Assembly: GCA_026545225.1 (NCBI GenBank)
Contig: CM048848.1
Location: 47,710,306-47,774,305 of the forward strand
DNA: 64,000 nucleotides
DNA from: Cornus controversa
Lineage: Eukaryota; Streptophyta; Magnoliopsida; Cornales; Cornaceae
Direction: 5' to 3'
Notes under the pieces: model-generated
What the model was told of the DNA's origin: nothing
The model's database searches: none
What the model saw: the letters and a program-made list of their open reading frames with translations, nothing else
In this document: positions 11,861-22,427 of the stretch, piece by piece
Position numbering within the stretch: position 1 is the stretch's first letter
Layout: every line of letters begins with the position of its first letter
Translations under genes and position numbers: made by a program

Positions 11861-13060
11861 CATCCTCACGGTCGAGCTCAACCTACGTCATCACCGAAAC
11901 TAAGCTCCATCATCATCTTCCGTCATGACCATAGTAAGCTTTACAGCCACCGTCCATGAACTCCATTGTCGGAAACAGTAACCAGCCACCACGGAGCACC
12001 ATTCCATCACCACCATCTTCCTCACAAACAAACCACTGTCAACACCACCATTACAACTTCAACCAATGAAGCTTCCAATCGAAAAAACCCATCACAGTCC
12101 ACTACCCATCATTCGTCTTCACGGCCAAGCTCAACCAACGTCATCACCGAAACCAAGCTCCACCATCATAAGGCTCCATTAACGAACAGACCCATGATCA
12201 TAGCAAGTTTCATAACCACCGTTCATGAAGACCCAAGCTCGACCAAACCATTAACTCTACTGCCAGAACAGTATCCAACCACCATGGAGCACTATTCCGT
12301 CACCGCCGCCGTCCTTACAACAAACCACCATCAACACCACCATGCAACTTCAACCAATGAAGCTTCGAACCGAAAAGACCCATCCCAATCCATTACCCAT
12401 CATCCCTCCTCACGACTGAGCTCAACCGACATCATCACGGAAACCAAGCTCCACCATCATCAAAGCTTCATCAACGAACAGTCCCATGACCATAATAAGC
12501 TTCACAACCACTCTCCATGAAGACCCAAGATCTGATGAATCATGAACTCCACTATCAGAACAGTAACTAAGCACCATGGAGCACCATTCTGTCACCACCA
12601 CCGTCCTCCCAGCAAACTGCCATCAACACCACCGTGACAACTTCAACCAACAAAGCTTTAAATTGAAACAACCTATCACAGTCCACTGCCCATCATTCGT
12701 CCTCACAGTCGAGCTTAACCGACGTTATCATCAAAAACTGTCACTAAAGTTCCATCAATTAACAGACCCACAACCATAACAACCTTCACAGGCACTATCC
12801 ATAAAGACCCAAGTTATGCCAAACCATGAACTGTAGTGCTGAAATAGTAACCAACCACCATGGAGCACCATTTTGTCACCACTATAGTCCTCCCAGCAAA
12901 CCATCATCAATACCACCATGACAACTTCAACCAATAAAGCTTCCAACTAAAAAGATCCATCACAGTCCACTGCCCATCATCCGTCCTCACGATCGAGCTC
13001 AATCGATGTCATCACCGGAACTAAGCTCCACCGTCATCAAAGCTCCATCAACGAACAGAC
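11861..13060. repeat. Satellite-like tandem array, period ~253-294 bp
   Basis: A motif of the form CGTCCTCACGGTCGAGCTCA recurs at 11861, 12114, 12404, 12698 and 12982, in register with other shared phrases: ACCATGGAGCACCATTC, CAACTTCAACCAATGAAGC and CACAGTCCACTGCCC. The array therefore holds four-plus units of about 290 bp that have drifted apart. Its composition (CAC, CATCAC, AACCAC) gives a long His/Thr/Ser-rich frame at 11966-12520. I regard that frame as a by-product of the repeat, not a gene. Confidence 0.8.
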
Positions 13061-13583
13061 ACTGGTGGTCCTCGATAACGGTAGTTCCGGTGATGGCGTG
13101 GTCTGGCAGTGGAGAAAGAGACTCATTTGGGTTGGTGGATCTTGTTGTGTATCATGTTGCTCGCATGGTGTCCGTGCATGGTGCTCGACTGTGAACAGTG
13201 CTCAGCAATGGTGGAGTTATGGACATGGGTCTGTGCATGGTGAGGTAGCTTGGGCAATGGAGTTGCTTTATGCGACAGTTCAGTTATGGGTGGTTTCGAC
13301 TCTCTGTGCATTTTTCAATGTGCATACATATATATATATATATATATAGATAGATTGATAAAGAGGCATGAAGGCATTTTACAAGTCAAGTATGTCTTTT
13401 TACAAGTCAAAATGGGCATAAGATCATTTTATAAGGTGTCAGAGTCCTGATGTGTTGTCCAATAGACGACACGGTGTATATGTCAAACGTTGCAAACTTT
13501 AGGGGGTGTTTGTAGTGAAATTTTATGAAGTTGTAACTGCGTGAAATTTAATCAAATCTCGGGGGTGTCACTGATATCTACTA

Positions 13584-14225
13584 AGAAAAAAAAGAATAGT
13601 ATTTTCATCTTTGCCAATCATCTCCACTCTCTCTATCATTTGTTACGAGTGATTTACCCCATCATTGAAAGACACCAAGTACATTGACATGAAATGTAAT
13701 ACAAAAGGAAGAGAATGGCTTTCTAGAAATCATATACCAATTGATCAATTTGTTCCAAGTATGTCCAAATTTAGTCATTTAATCTTAATTCCAATTTAAA
13801 AAATGAACAGTATTTTTCCAATCTATCCTGGTGTACAAAAAAAATTTGTTTTCAGCAACGTGGTTGAACATTAAAACAAAAATATATATGATTTGTTGTG
13901 TTATTAATATTAAATGTGAGATTTGTATCATTTACGAGGATAATATTGGACAAAGCCATTTTTGTTCTTGTACAAATAGAGTTGTTGCTTAGTTTTGCAT
14001 CATCATTATGAAGATACTATAATCATGCCCTTAAATGATCAAATGACCTTTACATTGATATAAAGCCTATATTATGTATGTACGTATGTAGCTCCTCAGT
14101 ACTGTTGCAATGCATGCTGAGTATATTTTCATATAATTTCACTACATCATATCATATTTTCTAATGTATATCTGTTATTTATTTGTAAAATGCAAGTTGG
14201 AGTGGTTAGTACTTGGTACTAAGAT
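13584..14225. other. Intergenic, no gene seen
   Basis: AT-rich sequence with no exon, RNA gene or element end that I can support. Confidence 0.3.
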
Positions 14226-14795
14226 TGTAATACCCCGCTCCAACACATGGTATGATATTGTTCGCTTTGGGCCTAAGCCCGCACGATTTTGCTCTTGAGT
14301 TTTACCCCAAAAGACCGTATACCATTTGAAGAGAACACACTACATATAAACACATCCCTTTCTCCACACCCAGGCGATGTGAGATTGAGCACCCTATACC
14401 CTGTCAGTGTGGTAGTTCAGCCCACTGTCTGTCTTCGCACCTGCCCACTCACACCCGTCCACAAGGGTTACTACAATCCACCCTCCTACGAGACTCGACG
14501 TCCTCGTCAGTACACTTTTGGCTGGGTTCAAGCTCTGATACTAACTGTAATACCCCGTTCCAACACATGGTATAATATTATCCGTTTTGGGCCTGAGCTC
14601 GTACGGTTTTACTCTTGGGTTTTACCCCAAAAGGCCTCATACCATTTGAAGAGAACACACTACATATAAGCACATCCCCTTCTCCACACCCAGGCGATGT
14701 GGGATTGAGCACCTTGTACCCTATCAGTGTGGTAGCTCAGTCCAGTGTCTGTCTTCGCACCCGTCCACTCATACTCGTCCATAAGGGTTACTACA
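14226..14795 (-). mobile_element. TRIM (terminal-repeat retrotransposon in miniature), complete structure
   Basis: Two 250-bp LTRs (14226-14475 and 14546-14795) enclose a 70-bp interior. Read on the minus strand, the LTR begins TGTAGTAACCC-type and ends GGTATTACA. It is followed by a tRNA-Met-type primer site (diverged) and a purine tract. An exact 5-bp duplication AAGAT flanks it (14221-14225 and 14796-14800). There is no coding capacity, as in all TRIMs. The two LTRs differ at roughly 30 sites by eye, mostly C/T and G/A, so it looks like the oldest of the family here. Confidence 0.9.
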
Positions 14796-14800
14796 AAGAT

Positions 14801-15823
14801 GGGACTTAAATCTCTTTAAATATTTTTCTCTAAAATATTGTGGGCATTTTAGATATTTAGAAAACACTACTTCTATTCTTTTTCTTCAAATATTCTCATT
14901 TTTAGAAGAATAGCAAGTGAATGATTTTGAAAGATAGCTTATCCTTTCGAAAAATTTCAAATTCTTTATTTTTTCTTTTAAATAGCAATCCAAACACAAA
15001 AAGTCTTATCCTTCTCTTCTTTTTTTTTTTTTTTCTTTCTAAATCCTTCAATCCAAACGAAACTTTAGAAAGAGAAAATGGTGGGTGAGTGAATTAAGTG
15101 GAAAGGTATTTTAATGTTTTTAGAAAGGACAGATCGGGCATCAAATTAATTTGCACGGTATATTTTCATTTCCACAACAATTTTTGGATCAATTCCATTT
15201 TCTCAAAAAAATCAAGACTTTGACTCCATCAAAGGGCAAATTACCCTCCAAAAATTCATTGTATATGTAATAATCCCTTTCTATTAATTCCTTGCCTCTT
15301 TGATGTTCTGCGTATATATGCTTTTACTTAACTAATTCAAAGAAGTCATGAAATTTATATATATAGGAGCGTCGGGTCTATTAGGACAGTGGAATCACTT
15401 TACAATGTGCCACATGCTGAAGGGTATTTAGTTCTGTCAATATATAAATTTTCATGACTATATATATATATATAAAGATAAACTACACTCACCCTCTTTG
15501 AAATTTAGACAAATTAGACTTCACTGAGGTTTGAGGCATGTGCTCAATGACATCTCCACACGTTTTCTTCCTGTTAGAACCCTTGACTAAATTTTTAAAA
15601 ATGACCATTTTACATTATCCTTCAATGTTGGCTTATATTGAAATATATTAAAATATTAAAAATAAAAAATATATATTTTGCACTATAACTTAGTTTCTGT
15701 TAGAAGTTTAATATCGACAAAAGATATTAAAGAAATAATAGTCAAACGATTGCATGATTATGTGATTTGTTAAATCTCATAAGACTTGGGGATAATTTAC
15801 CTATGTATAAAGGTTATCTCACG
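14801..15823. other. Intergenic, decayed element pieces
   Basis: About 14815-15075 is a T-rich segment with AATCCAAACG-type phrases often seen in plant small elements. At 15477-15600 a segment (AAACTACACTCACCCTC, then ACTGAGGTTTGAGG) resembles a diverged single TIR of the Mutator-like family seen at 44677-45911, without a partner. No gene. Confidence 0.3.
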
Positions 15824-16262
15824 TCTCTACGAGGAGCTATAACAATTAGTAGGTCACCCCGTCTATGAAAGTTCTGTAGGTTCCATCTGTATCTTCAGTA
15901 ATATACAAAGGCCAAATGAAAAATGACAAAACTAAATCAAAGATTATATCCTTTATTCACTGATTGGTTCTCTGTTTTCATTATTTGTCATCTATAATAA
16001 ACATGAGACAAATATAACTTGCTAAAATATTAAAAATCGCATGTAATGTTTTTTTTTTCTTTGGTAGAAAATAATCATTGGTGGAATGGCAACTGCTGTG
16101 GAGAAACAATTCGTCCCATCAAGTCTTGGTGACTAAACAAAAGATTCAGACTAGACTATGGTTTGTTTCTGACTTTGTGTCAACTGACCACGTACAAAAA
16201 TAAATTTTACAATGAGTATGTGAATTGGTATTTAAAGGAGATGAACAATAGTGATGAACAGT
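15824..16262. repeat. Segmental repeat, second copy at 41949-42150
   Basis: The stretch from CTCTACGAGGAGC through AATATACAAAGGCCAAAT to GATTATATCC is closely repeated at about 41949-42082. A further block (GAGTATGTGAATTGGTATTT to GAACAGTGAAGTA) at 16205-16262 recurs at about 42096-42150. In the 42-kb copy the two blocks are almost joined, whereas here about 240 bp separate them. The unit is non-coding and unidentified. Confidence 0.75.
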
Positions 16263-16439
16263 GAAGTAGTGGATAGCTATAAAGAGTGATGGACCACTAA
16301 ACTTGGTATAATTACTCGCTTCCAGGCGCATTCAGGAATTGTCAGTGTTGTGGGTTAATATTAAACATAAATTTAATAACACAAATTTTTTTTAAGAAAA
16401 AATTATAACATAATCTAGATAAATATTTGAATTCAAATA

Positions 16440-16916
16440 TTACAATATATTTATCTCAGTTTTGATCGACAAGTTTTTAAAGACTCGAATTTGTCAAAAA
16501 TGGATTCCAAGTCAATTTTTTAAACAAAGTCTCATTTAAGGTTGATGGTCATGGAATCAGAGAAAAAATTCATCTCTCATCGTGCTACGCATCGTTGTTT
16601 TAATGTGTCGCATGCATAAAAATGCTCTCTCCATAGTTGTTGTAGAAACAAGAAGAGTCAACACAAGACGGATCAATCTGTCAACCAAAGGGTAGTACTC
16701 AAACTTCCATCTTACAACTAATTTCCTTTATAAATCAGTAAGAGAAAAAATATTCTGAAACTCGGGATCACTTGGTACATCAAGTTGATAATGCATCAAT
16801 TGAAACTTCAATGTTTTAACATCTTGACCAGTGAAATCCCAATGACAAAATTTCTCAGTAAGATTGCAAAACTTTTCCACGTGGGCAAAGGGAAAAGGCA
16901 CCTCTAGTGGTAGCAT
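16440..16916 (-). pseudogene. hAT transposase C-terminal fragment (TTF-type/hAT dimerisation family)
   Basis: The minus strand encodes PLEVPFPFAHVEKFCNLTEK followed by FCHWDFTGQD and LMHYQLDVPSDPEFQ. This matches the region just before the hAT dimerisation domain of plant TTF-type zinc-finger/hAT proteins. Further along, in other frames, are PLVDRLIRLVLTLLVSTTTM, ERAFLCM and IKTTMRSTM, which is the dimerisation core (typically VSTATTERAFSAM). Frames change between these pieces and there are stops, so it is a broken remnant of an autonomous hAT element. It has no visible start, zinc finger or TIRs. Such a protein would bind hAT ends and cut them in the nucleus. Confidence 0.75.
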
Positions 16917-16929
16917 ATCATATGAGATA

Positions 16930-17289
16930 CTCGACTCAAGGTGGGCACATGAAAATTGTCAAGCATTGAATTGAGTTTACTAGTATTTCACTTTTATTAT
17001 ATTATTATAGTTTTAATTACTAAGTATTAGTATATTGGAATAGGTATTGAAAATATGACATTTGGGTTTAAAAAATCATTGGCCTTTGACCGTATTGGGT
17101 TTGTGTAATTAAAGCCTAATGATTTTTTTTTTGAGTGGGCTAATATTTGGATGGGCTAATATTAGTCATAAATTTTTTTTGGATTGGGCTAAAATTGGCT
17201 ATAATAATAGAATTTTTTTGTTGGGGGTGGGGGCTTGAGCCCACCAAAGCCCACCCTTGGCTTCCATGCTATAATTTTTTTTTAATCAG
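16930..17289. other. Non-coding, probable hAT-element interior
   Basis: AT-rich spacer followed at 17140-17275 by repeated GGGCTAATATT/GGGCTAAAATT phrases and a GC-rich tract (GGGGGTGGGGGCTTGAGCCC). It lies upstream (minus sense) of the hAT transposase fragment and may be its intron or an earlier exon. Not resolvable by eye. Confidence 0.25.
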
Positions 17290-20200
17290 AATTGGAGGGC
17301 AATACTAGATCCTTCCAAGTAGTTTTTGTTTGATAAAGTTGCGGTTCATTAAAAAATCATCTCTCTCTATGTTCAATGTATTTAGTTTGCTTATAACATG
17401 TTATTTGTGTTCCATTTCTTCGGTTTCATTAGTTTTGGACTGTTTTATTTTTTGGATCCACTCAATCACAATTAGTAATACATTTTACGGGCCCACGAGG
17501 CCTGCGCCCCTTGGTTGACTGGACCCAAAAAAGTTAACTTTTGCTAAAAGCTCCGAAAACTTTCCCAAACCATAGATATGTTATCTAAACATGTATTTCA
17601 CATTTAAAATACATAAATAATCATTTAAAACACTAATATGATAATTAAATTAAAATGACAAAAAATCGTGTAAAAGTGGTCACAGTTCTTACAACCTACC
17701 CAACTTAAAAGGATTTCATCCCCGAAATCAGCCTGTAGGAAACAAGTCTGGATACTTAGAACGAACTTCCTGCTCTCGATCCCAAGTAGCCTCCTCAACA
17801 TTGTGGTGATACCACAAAACCTTGACCAACGGGATGGACTTACCTCTCAGAACTTACTCTCTAGCATTAAGAATCTGAATTGGTCTCTCTTTATAGGTGA
17901 CATCCTCATCAACCTCAACATCTACCCAACTCAGAACATGTGATGGATCAGTTTTATATTTCGTCAATATCGAAACATGGAATACATTGTGACCCTTTTT
18001 CCAGCTATGGTGGCAAAGCAATCTGTAGGCCACCTCACCAATATACTCAAGGATCTCAAATGGTCCAATGTATCTCGGTGACAACTTGCCACTTTGCCCA
18101 AAGCACATCAATCTTTTCCATGGTGAAACCTTAAGGAACACATGGTCTCCCACCTCAAAGGATAATGGTCTCCTCATTCGATCGATATACATCTTTTGTC
18201 TACTTTGAGCGGTCAACAATTGTTGCCTAATCAACTTAATCTTCTTTGTAATCTCATGCACAATATCTGGACCTAAGGCTGGGTCTCGCCCACTTCAGTC
18301 CAACAAACTAAAGACCTACAAAGTCTGCTGTACAACACCTCAAATATTACCATCTCAATATTGGCCTGATAACCATTGTTGTATGCAAACTCCATAAGTG
18401 GCAAATGGTCCTCCCAACTACCGCCAAAATTAATAATACAAGCACGAAGCATATCCTCCAATATTTAAATAGTATGCTCCGACTGTCCATCTGTCTGAGG
18501 ATGGAATACTGTGCTAAAATGCAACTCGGTGTCCAACACCGTCTGGAATCCCTACCAAAAGCTCGAAGTGAACCGTGGATCGAATACTAGAACCCCATGT
18601 AATCTCACAATATGCTCTATATATTGCTTACTGAATCTCCTCACATCATCATTCAGCCTTATAGGCAAAAAGTGAGCTATTTTTGTAGTAACCCTTGTGG
18701 ACGGGTGTGAGTGGGCGGGTGCATAGACAGACACTGGGCTGAGCTACCACACTGACAGGGTACAAGGTGCTCAATCCCACATCGCCTGGGTGTGGAAAAG
18801 GGGATGTGCTTATATGTAGTATGTTCTCTTCAAATGGTATGAGGCTTTTTGGGGTAAACCCAATAGCAAAACCGTGCGGGCTCAGACCCAAAACGGACAA
18901 TATCATACCATGTGTTGGAGCGGGGTATTACAATTTTGGTCAACCTGTCCACAATAACCCAAATTGTATCATTGCCTTTGCTCGATCTCGAAAGATTCGT
19001 AACAAAATCTATGGTGATATGTTCTCATTTTCACTCCGCCACTAGTAATGGTTGTAACAACCCAGTTGGCTTTTGGTGTTCCGCCTTTACCTGTCGACAA
19101 GTAAGGCATCTAGCTACAAACTGTGCTACCTCATTTTTTATACCCTGCCACCAATATTGGCGTCTCATGTTGTGGTATATTTTGATTCCACCAGGATGAA
19201 CTATAAAACGAGAATGATGAAATTCTTGTAGTACATCATCACGACACTCAGAAAAAACTACCATCAATTCTCTGAATCGTAGACCCCTATCAAAATACAG
19301 GGTCTAACCCATCACTGTCGTACCACCAACAATTTGTGAGTGAATAGACTCCAACCCACTATCCCTTTTTTGTGCCTCAATCACCTTGCTCAAAAGCATA
19401 GGTTGAGCTACCAAACTAAACAACATAGCTGGCTTACTATCGTCATTGAAATACAATCCCAACTTCGAGAAATCTTCCATCATTTTCCATTCCCGAATGG
19501 CTATGCTAGCTAAAGTCTCATGAGACTTTCTACTCAATGCATCTGCCACTACATTTGCTTTTCTCGGATGGTATTGCAAATAAAAATTGTAATCCTCCAT
19601 GTATTCAACCCATCGTTTCTATTTCATGTTCAAGTTTTTTTGGGAGAAAAGGTACTTGAGATTCTTGTGGTCCAAATACACTTCAAATTTCTCACCATAC
19701 AAGTAGTGTCTCCACCCTTTCAAGGCGAAGATCACCGCTGCTAACTCTAGGTCATGCGTAGGATAATTATGCTCATGAGTCTTTAATTGTCTAGACCCGT
19801 AATCAACTACTCCGTCACATTGCATCAACACACAACCTAGCCCGCTCCTCGAAACATTACAATAAATCACATACCCCAAGCCATGCTCAGGTATCACCAA
19901 AATAGGAGCTATAGTCAACCGTTTCTTCAATTCACAGAAAGCTAACTCACATGCTTCATTCCACACTAACTTCACACCCTTACGAGTGAGTCGTGTCATA
20001 TGAGCTGCAATACTAGAGAAGTCTTCCACAAACCTCCTATAGTAGCTTGCCAATCCCAGAAAATTCTAAATTTTGAAAACACTCTTCGGACTCTCCTAAC
20101 TCATCATGGCCTCAATCTTAGATGGATCAACTGAAACTCCACCTCTATAAATAACATATCCAAAAATTCACCTCTTGGAACCAAAACTCGCACTTCTCAT

Positions 20201-20885
20201 ACTTGGTGTACAATCGGTGCTCTTTAAGGATTTGCAAAATTATCCTCAAATGTAACTCATGTTTCTTTTCCGAAGATGAGTACACGAGTATATCATCCAC
20301 AAATACCATCCCAAAAGTATCAAAGTACTCATGGAATGCGCGATTTATCAAGTCTATAAATGCCGCTGGTGCATTAGTTAAACCAAATGGCATAACCAGG
20401 AACTCATAATGTCCATACCGCTTACGAAAAGCTGTTTTGTGATTATCCTCATCCTTCACCCTCAATTGGTAATATCCCGACCTTAAATCAATTTTAGAGA
20501 AGTAGTGAGGTCCTTTTAATTGATCAAACAGGTCATCTATCCTCGGTAATTGATATTTGTTATTGATTGTCACATGATTCAACTTTCGGTAATCAATGCA
20601 TAATCTCAAAGAACCATCATTCTTCTTCGCAAACAACATCGGTGCTCCCCACGGTGATACACTCGGTCTAATGAAGCCTTTAGCTTTCAAATTATCCAAT
20701 TGATGTTTCAATTCCACCAACTCTGCCGGTGCCATCCGATATGGTGTCATAGAGATGGGCGCCATATCGGGTATAAGATTAATCCCGAACTCTACCTCTC
20801 TCTTGGGAGGCAACTCTATCAAATCCTCCGGAATCTCTTCTTCCTCAACCAAAAGACTAGCCAAGATAAAACTGTGTCACCGTGA
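17290..20885 (-). mobile_element. Ty3/gypsy chromovirus fossil, 5'-truncated, with a TRIM solo LTR inside
   Basis: On the minus strand, in order, there are reverse transcriptase (about 20864-20145, with a VDDIL active-site block and the [10 protein letters not shown] motif), RNase H (about 20053-19304), the integrase zinc-binding and core region (about 19267-18270) and a chromodomain-like tail (18261 to about 17720). A probable 3' LTR piece follows, starting near 17694 (TGTAAGAACTG) and running to about 17290. Gag, protease and the 5' LTR are absent. The copy has several breaks in every domain and is clearly dead. The RT plus chromodomain-like tail fits the chromovirus lineage, probably Tekay/Del. 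It must predate the TRIM insertion at 18684-18932. Confidence 0.88.
18684..18932 (+). mobile_element. TRIM solo LTR inside the gypsy fossil
   Basis: A single 249-bp LTR (TGTAGTAACCCTTG to GGGGTATTACA) is flanked by an exact 5-bp duplication ATTTT (18679-18683 and 18933-18937). The internal part and second LTR are missing. That is the product of LTR-LTR recombination after a complete insertion. It interrupts the integrase region of the surrounding gypsy copy. Confidence 0.92.
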
Positions 20886-21480
20886 AAGTCTTATCATTTG
20901 AGGGTTGTTGCCTTATTCAACGATGAAACATTTGAGTATTAGTGATACTGGTGTGAGGTAGAGTCTCAGAGCAATCACTATATGAAATATTTAGTCTTCC
21001 CTTCTCAGGACCCTGTTGAGGTGGACCAGAATTGGGTGATGTTCCTTTATAGGTACTAGGTACACCATAAAAAGCTCTAAATTGAATCAATGTTGGTTCA
21101 GGCATAAATAGGGTTTTAAAGAGAACAACTGTGTTTTACCAAAAGGACGAATGTAGAGTCAGAAATGCAAGTTTCTGAATACAACCTTTTGGAGTATGGT
21201 CAATTATAGAAGTGACATTTGGTGTTTGGTCACAAAACAAGGCTGAATACATCTTATATAGGCTGTGAAAATGGACATCTTCAACAAATATGTTTTATAT
21301 TTCAATGCATAGAACAAAAATGTTTAAAAATTATTTAAGTGCGTTGAAACTAGAAATAATGATGTTGAATAGAGATTTCAACACAATTTAAAATGTGTTA
21401 AACTGGGTGTTTCATTTACCTACTAAAAACAAAAACGTTTATCCAGTAAATACTATACAATATACATATATATATAGTAC
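20886..21480. other. Junction DNA between gypsy fossil and UGT85 fragment
   Basis: A minus-strand frame at 20917-21105 begins MPEPTLIQFRAFYGVPSTYK and is 62 residues long with ordinary composition. I do not recognise it and cannot tell a host exon from a transposon piece. From 21120 to 21480 the DNA is AT-rich and would be the intron side of the UGT85 fragment, beginning GTAC at 21480 on the minus strand. Confidence 0.25.
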
Positions 21481-21800
21481 CTTTTAGTGGTACAAGGCCT
21501 CTGTCCACAAGAGAGCAGAACTGATAGAAGCCCATGAAACCACAAGCAGCAAGTGTCCATAAAAGTACTACAGGTAGTCCAAATTCTTCACCAGCAGTGA
21601 TAGTCAATGTCATGAATCCATCAGATAGAATGGAAGTGATAGGAGGGTTGTCTGAAGATGCAGAGTTATTGAGTTTGGTAAGGAGGTCACGAAATGGAGC
21701 CAAACAATTCTCTGTAATGGACTTGTCAAGAGTAGGTGAGTCTTGGGTTGAGTCAGAATCGGAGGGAGGGAAAGCTGGCATTATAATTTGGTGAAACCTT
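21481..21800 (-). pseudogene. UDP-glycosyltransferase UGT85 family, exon-1 fragment
   Basis: The minus strand encodes MPAFPPSDSDSTQD, then NCLAPFRDLLTKLN, SDNPPITSILSDGFMTLTIT, AGEEFGLPVVLLWTLAACGF and MGFYQFCSLVDRGLVPLKG. This is the N-terminal-half signature of UGT85-type enzymes (IPDGLPPSD... CxVSDGxMxFT... GLxPLK). It ends at a GT donor at 21480, exactly where UGT85 genes have their single conserved intron. Homology begins only around residue 80 of a normal enzyme. Upstream the frame closes with a stop, so the first ~80 residues are missing. The second exon, with the UDP-sugar binding PSPG box, is not found nearby. It is a gene fragment with no expected activity. Confidence 0.78.
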
Positions 21801-21899
21801 CACAATAATTGATAGAAAACAATTAAAATTAAGAAATGAAACAGCATTAATGTAAATTAGAATACACTCTTCAGTTGTTGTCCTGCCTGTAGAAGCTCT

Positions 21900-22427
21900 T
21901 TAAGATGAAGCAACAAACCCAGTGGAGTTGAACAGTATAAATGACCTGCTTACAATGGAATCGAGTCCTTTCACTTGGAGGGTGCCATTCGCAGCATAAT
22001 TATAGGCGTAGCGCTCTTTGAGAGTTCCACCAAGGAGACTAAATGCTGCTTGGTAGGTTATTTTTGCGACCAGTGAGGCCATCAGTAACAACACACCATA
22101 TAGACACTCCCTTTTGGGTTTGATGATGGCGTTGATTGAATTATGTGATGGCTTGTGGCAGCCCCCTCCTCTACTATCATAAACAACATCATTGTCATTG
22201 TCATTGGCGAGATCTCTGGCTTTCAAAGCTCCAGCTTCTCCAAGCATTTTTCCAATTTCTGGATCTATATCCCCATCATTTGATACAACATGTTGACTGT
22301 CCGGTGCGGTGAAACCACCAGATTTCATGCCATTCATATACACTAAATAGTGAATGTTTGGATTATACTTAGAGGTGAGTAATCCTTTCATTTTTTGCAA
22401 AACAATCAAAGTTTTAACAGAAAACAT
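21900..22427 (-). pseudogene. PGG-domain protein fragment (ankyrin/PGG family)
   Basis: An open minus-strand frame of 175 residues ends with a membrane-type segment (VLLLMASLVAKITYQAAFSL, LGGTLKERYAYN, SFILFNSTGFVASS). This matches the PGG domain, whose usual form is a hydrophobic LxVxATLIATVTFQA followed by PGG and a second hydrophobic FNTxGFxAS. The PPGG signature is degraded here (LLGG). The frame stops at FVASS, where family members normally continue through further membrane helices. The N-terminal part (NGMKSGGFTAPDSQHVVSND...) has no ankyrin repeats. I infer a fragment of an ankyrin/PGG plasma-membrane protein, cut at both ends, next to the UGT85 fragment. Confidence 0.55.

Larger units (their letters stand above)
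10168..13583. mobile_element. Mutator-like composite with long imperfect TIRs, repeat-array cargo
   Basis: The left end (GGGTAAATATCATTGACACC) and the inverted right end (AGTAGATATCAGTGACACC from 13582 inward) match. The similarity continues inward for roughly 90 bases once the hAT insert at 10204-10894 is removed: both arms carry a TTTGAT block, a GAAATTTC-like block and CAAACACC. A-rich flanks of form AG(A)8-9G on both sides fit a slipped target duplication, but length cannot be fixed. The ends resemble the elements at 44677-45911 and 60498-61350. The interior has no transposase and carries a ~290-bp tandem array. I assign it to non-autonomous Mutator-like elements mainly by family resemblance. 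Confidence 0.6.

Noticed and set aside
11966-12520. Open frame for a 184-residue His/Thr/Ser-rich protein
   Set aside because: It lies wholly inside the ~290-bp tandem array. Its composition follows from the repeat, and the next units have shifted frames.
13065-13349. Overlapping Trp/Cys-rich frames at the right end of the composite element
   Set aside because: They overlap on both strands, sit beside a TA microsatellite, and have no recognisable domain.
14226-14795. Assignment to the Cassandra TRIM family
   Set aside because: Cassandra LTRs carry a 5S rRNA-like promoter, which I do not see here.
14289-14809. Open frames in the TRIM copies (also near 46.6-47.1 kb and 18.7 kb)
   Set aside because: The same frames recur because the LTRs recur. 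TRIMs are non-coding, and the frames cross LTR boundaries.
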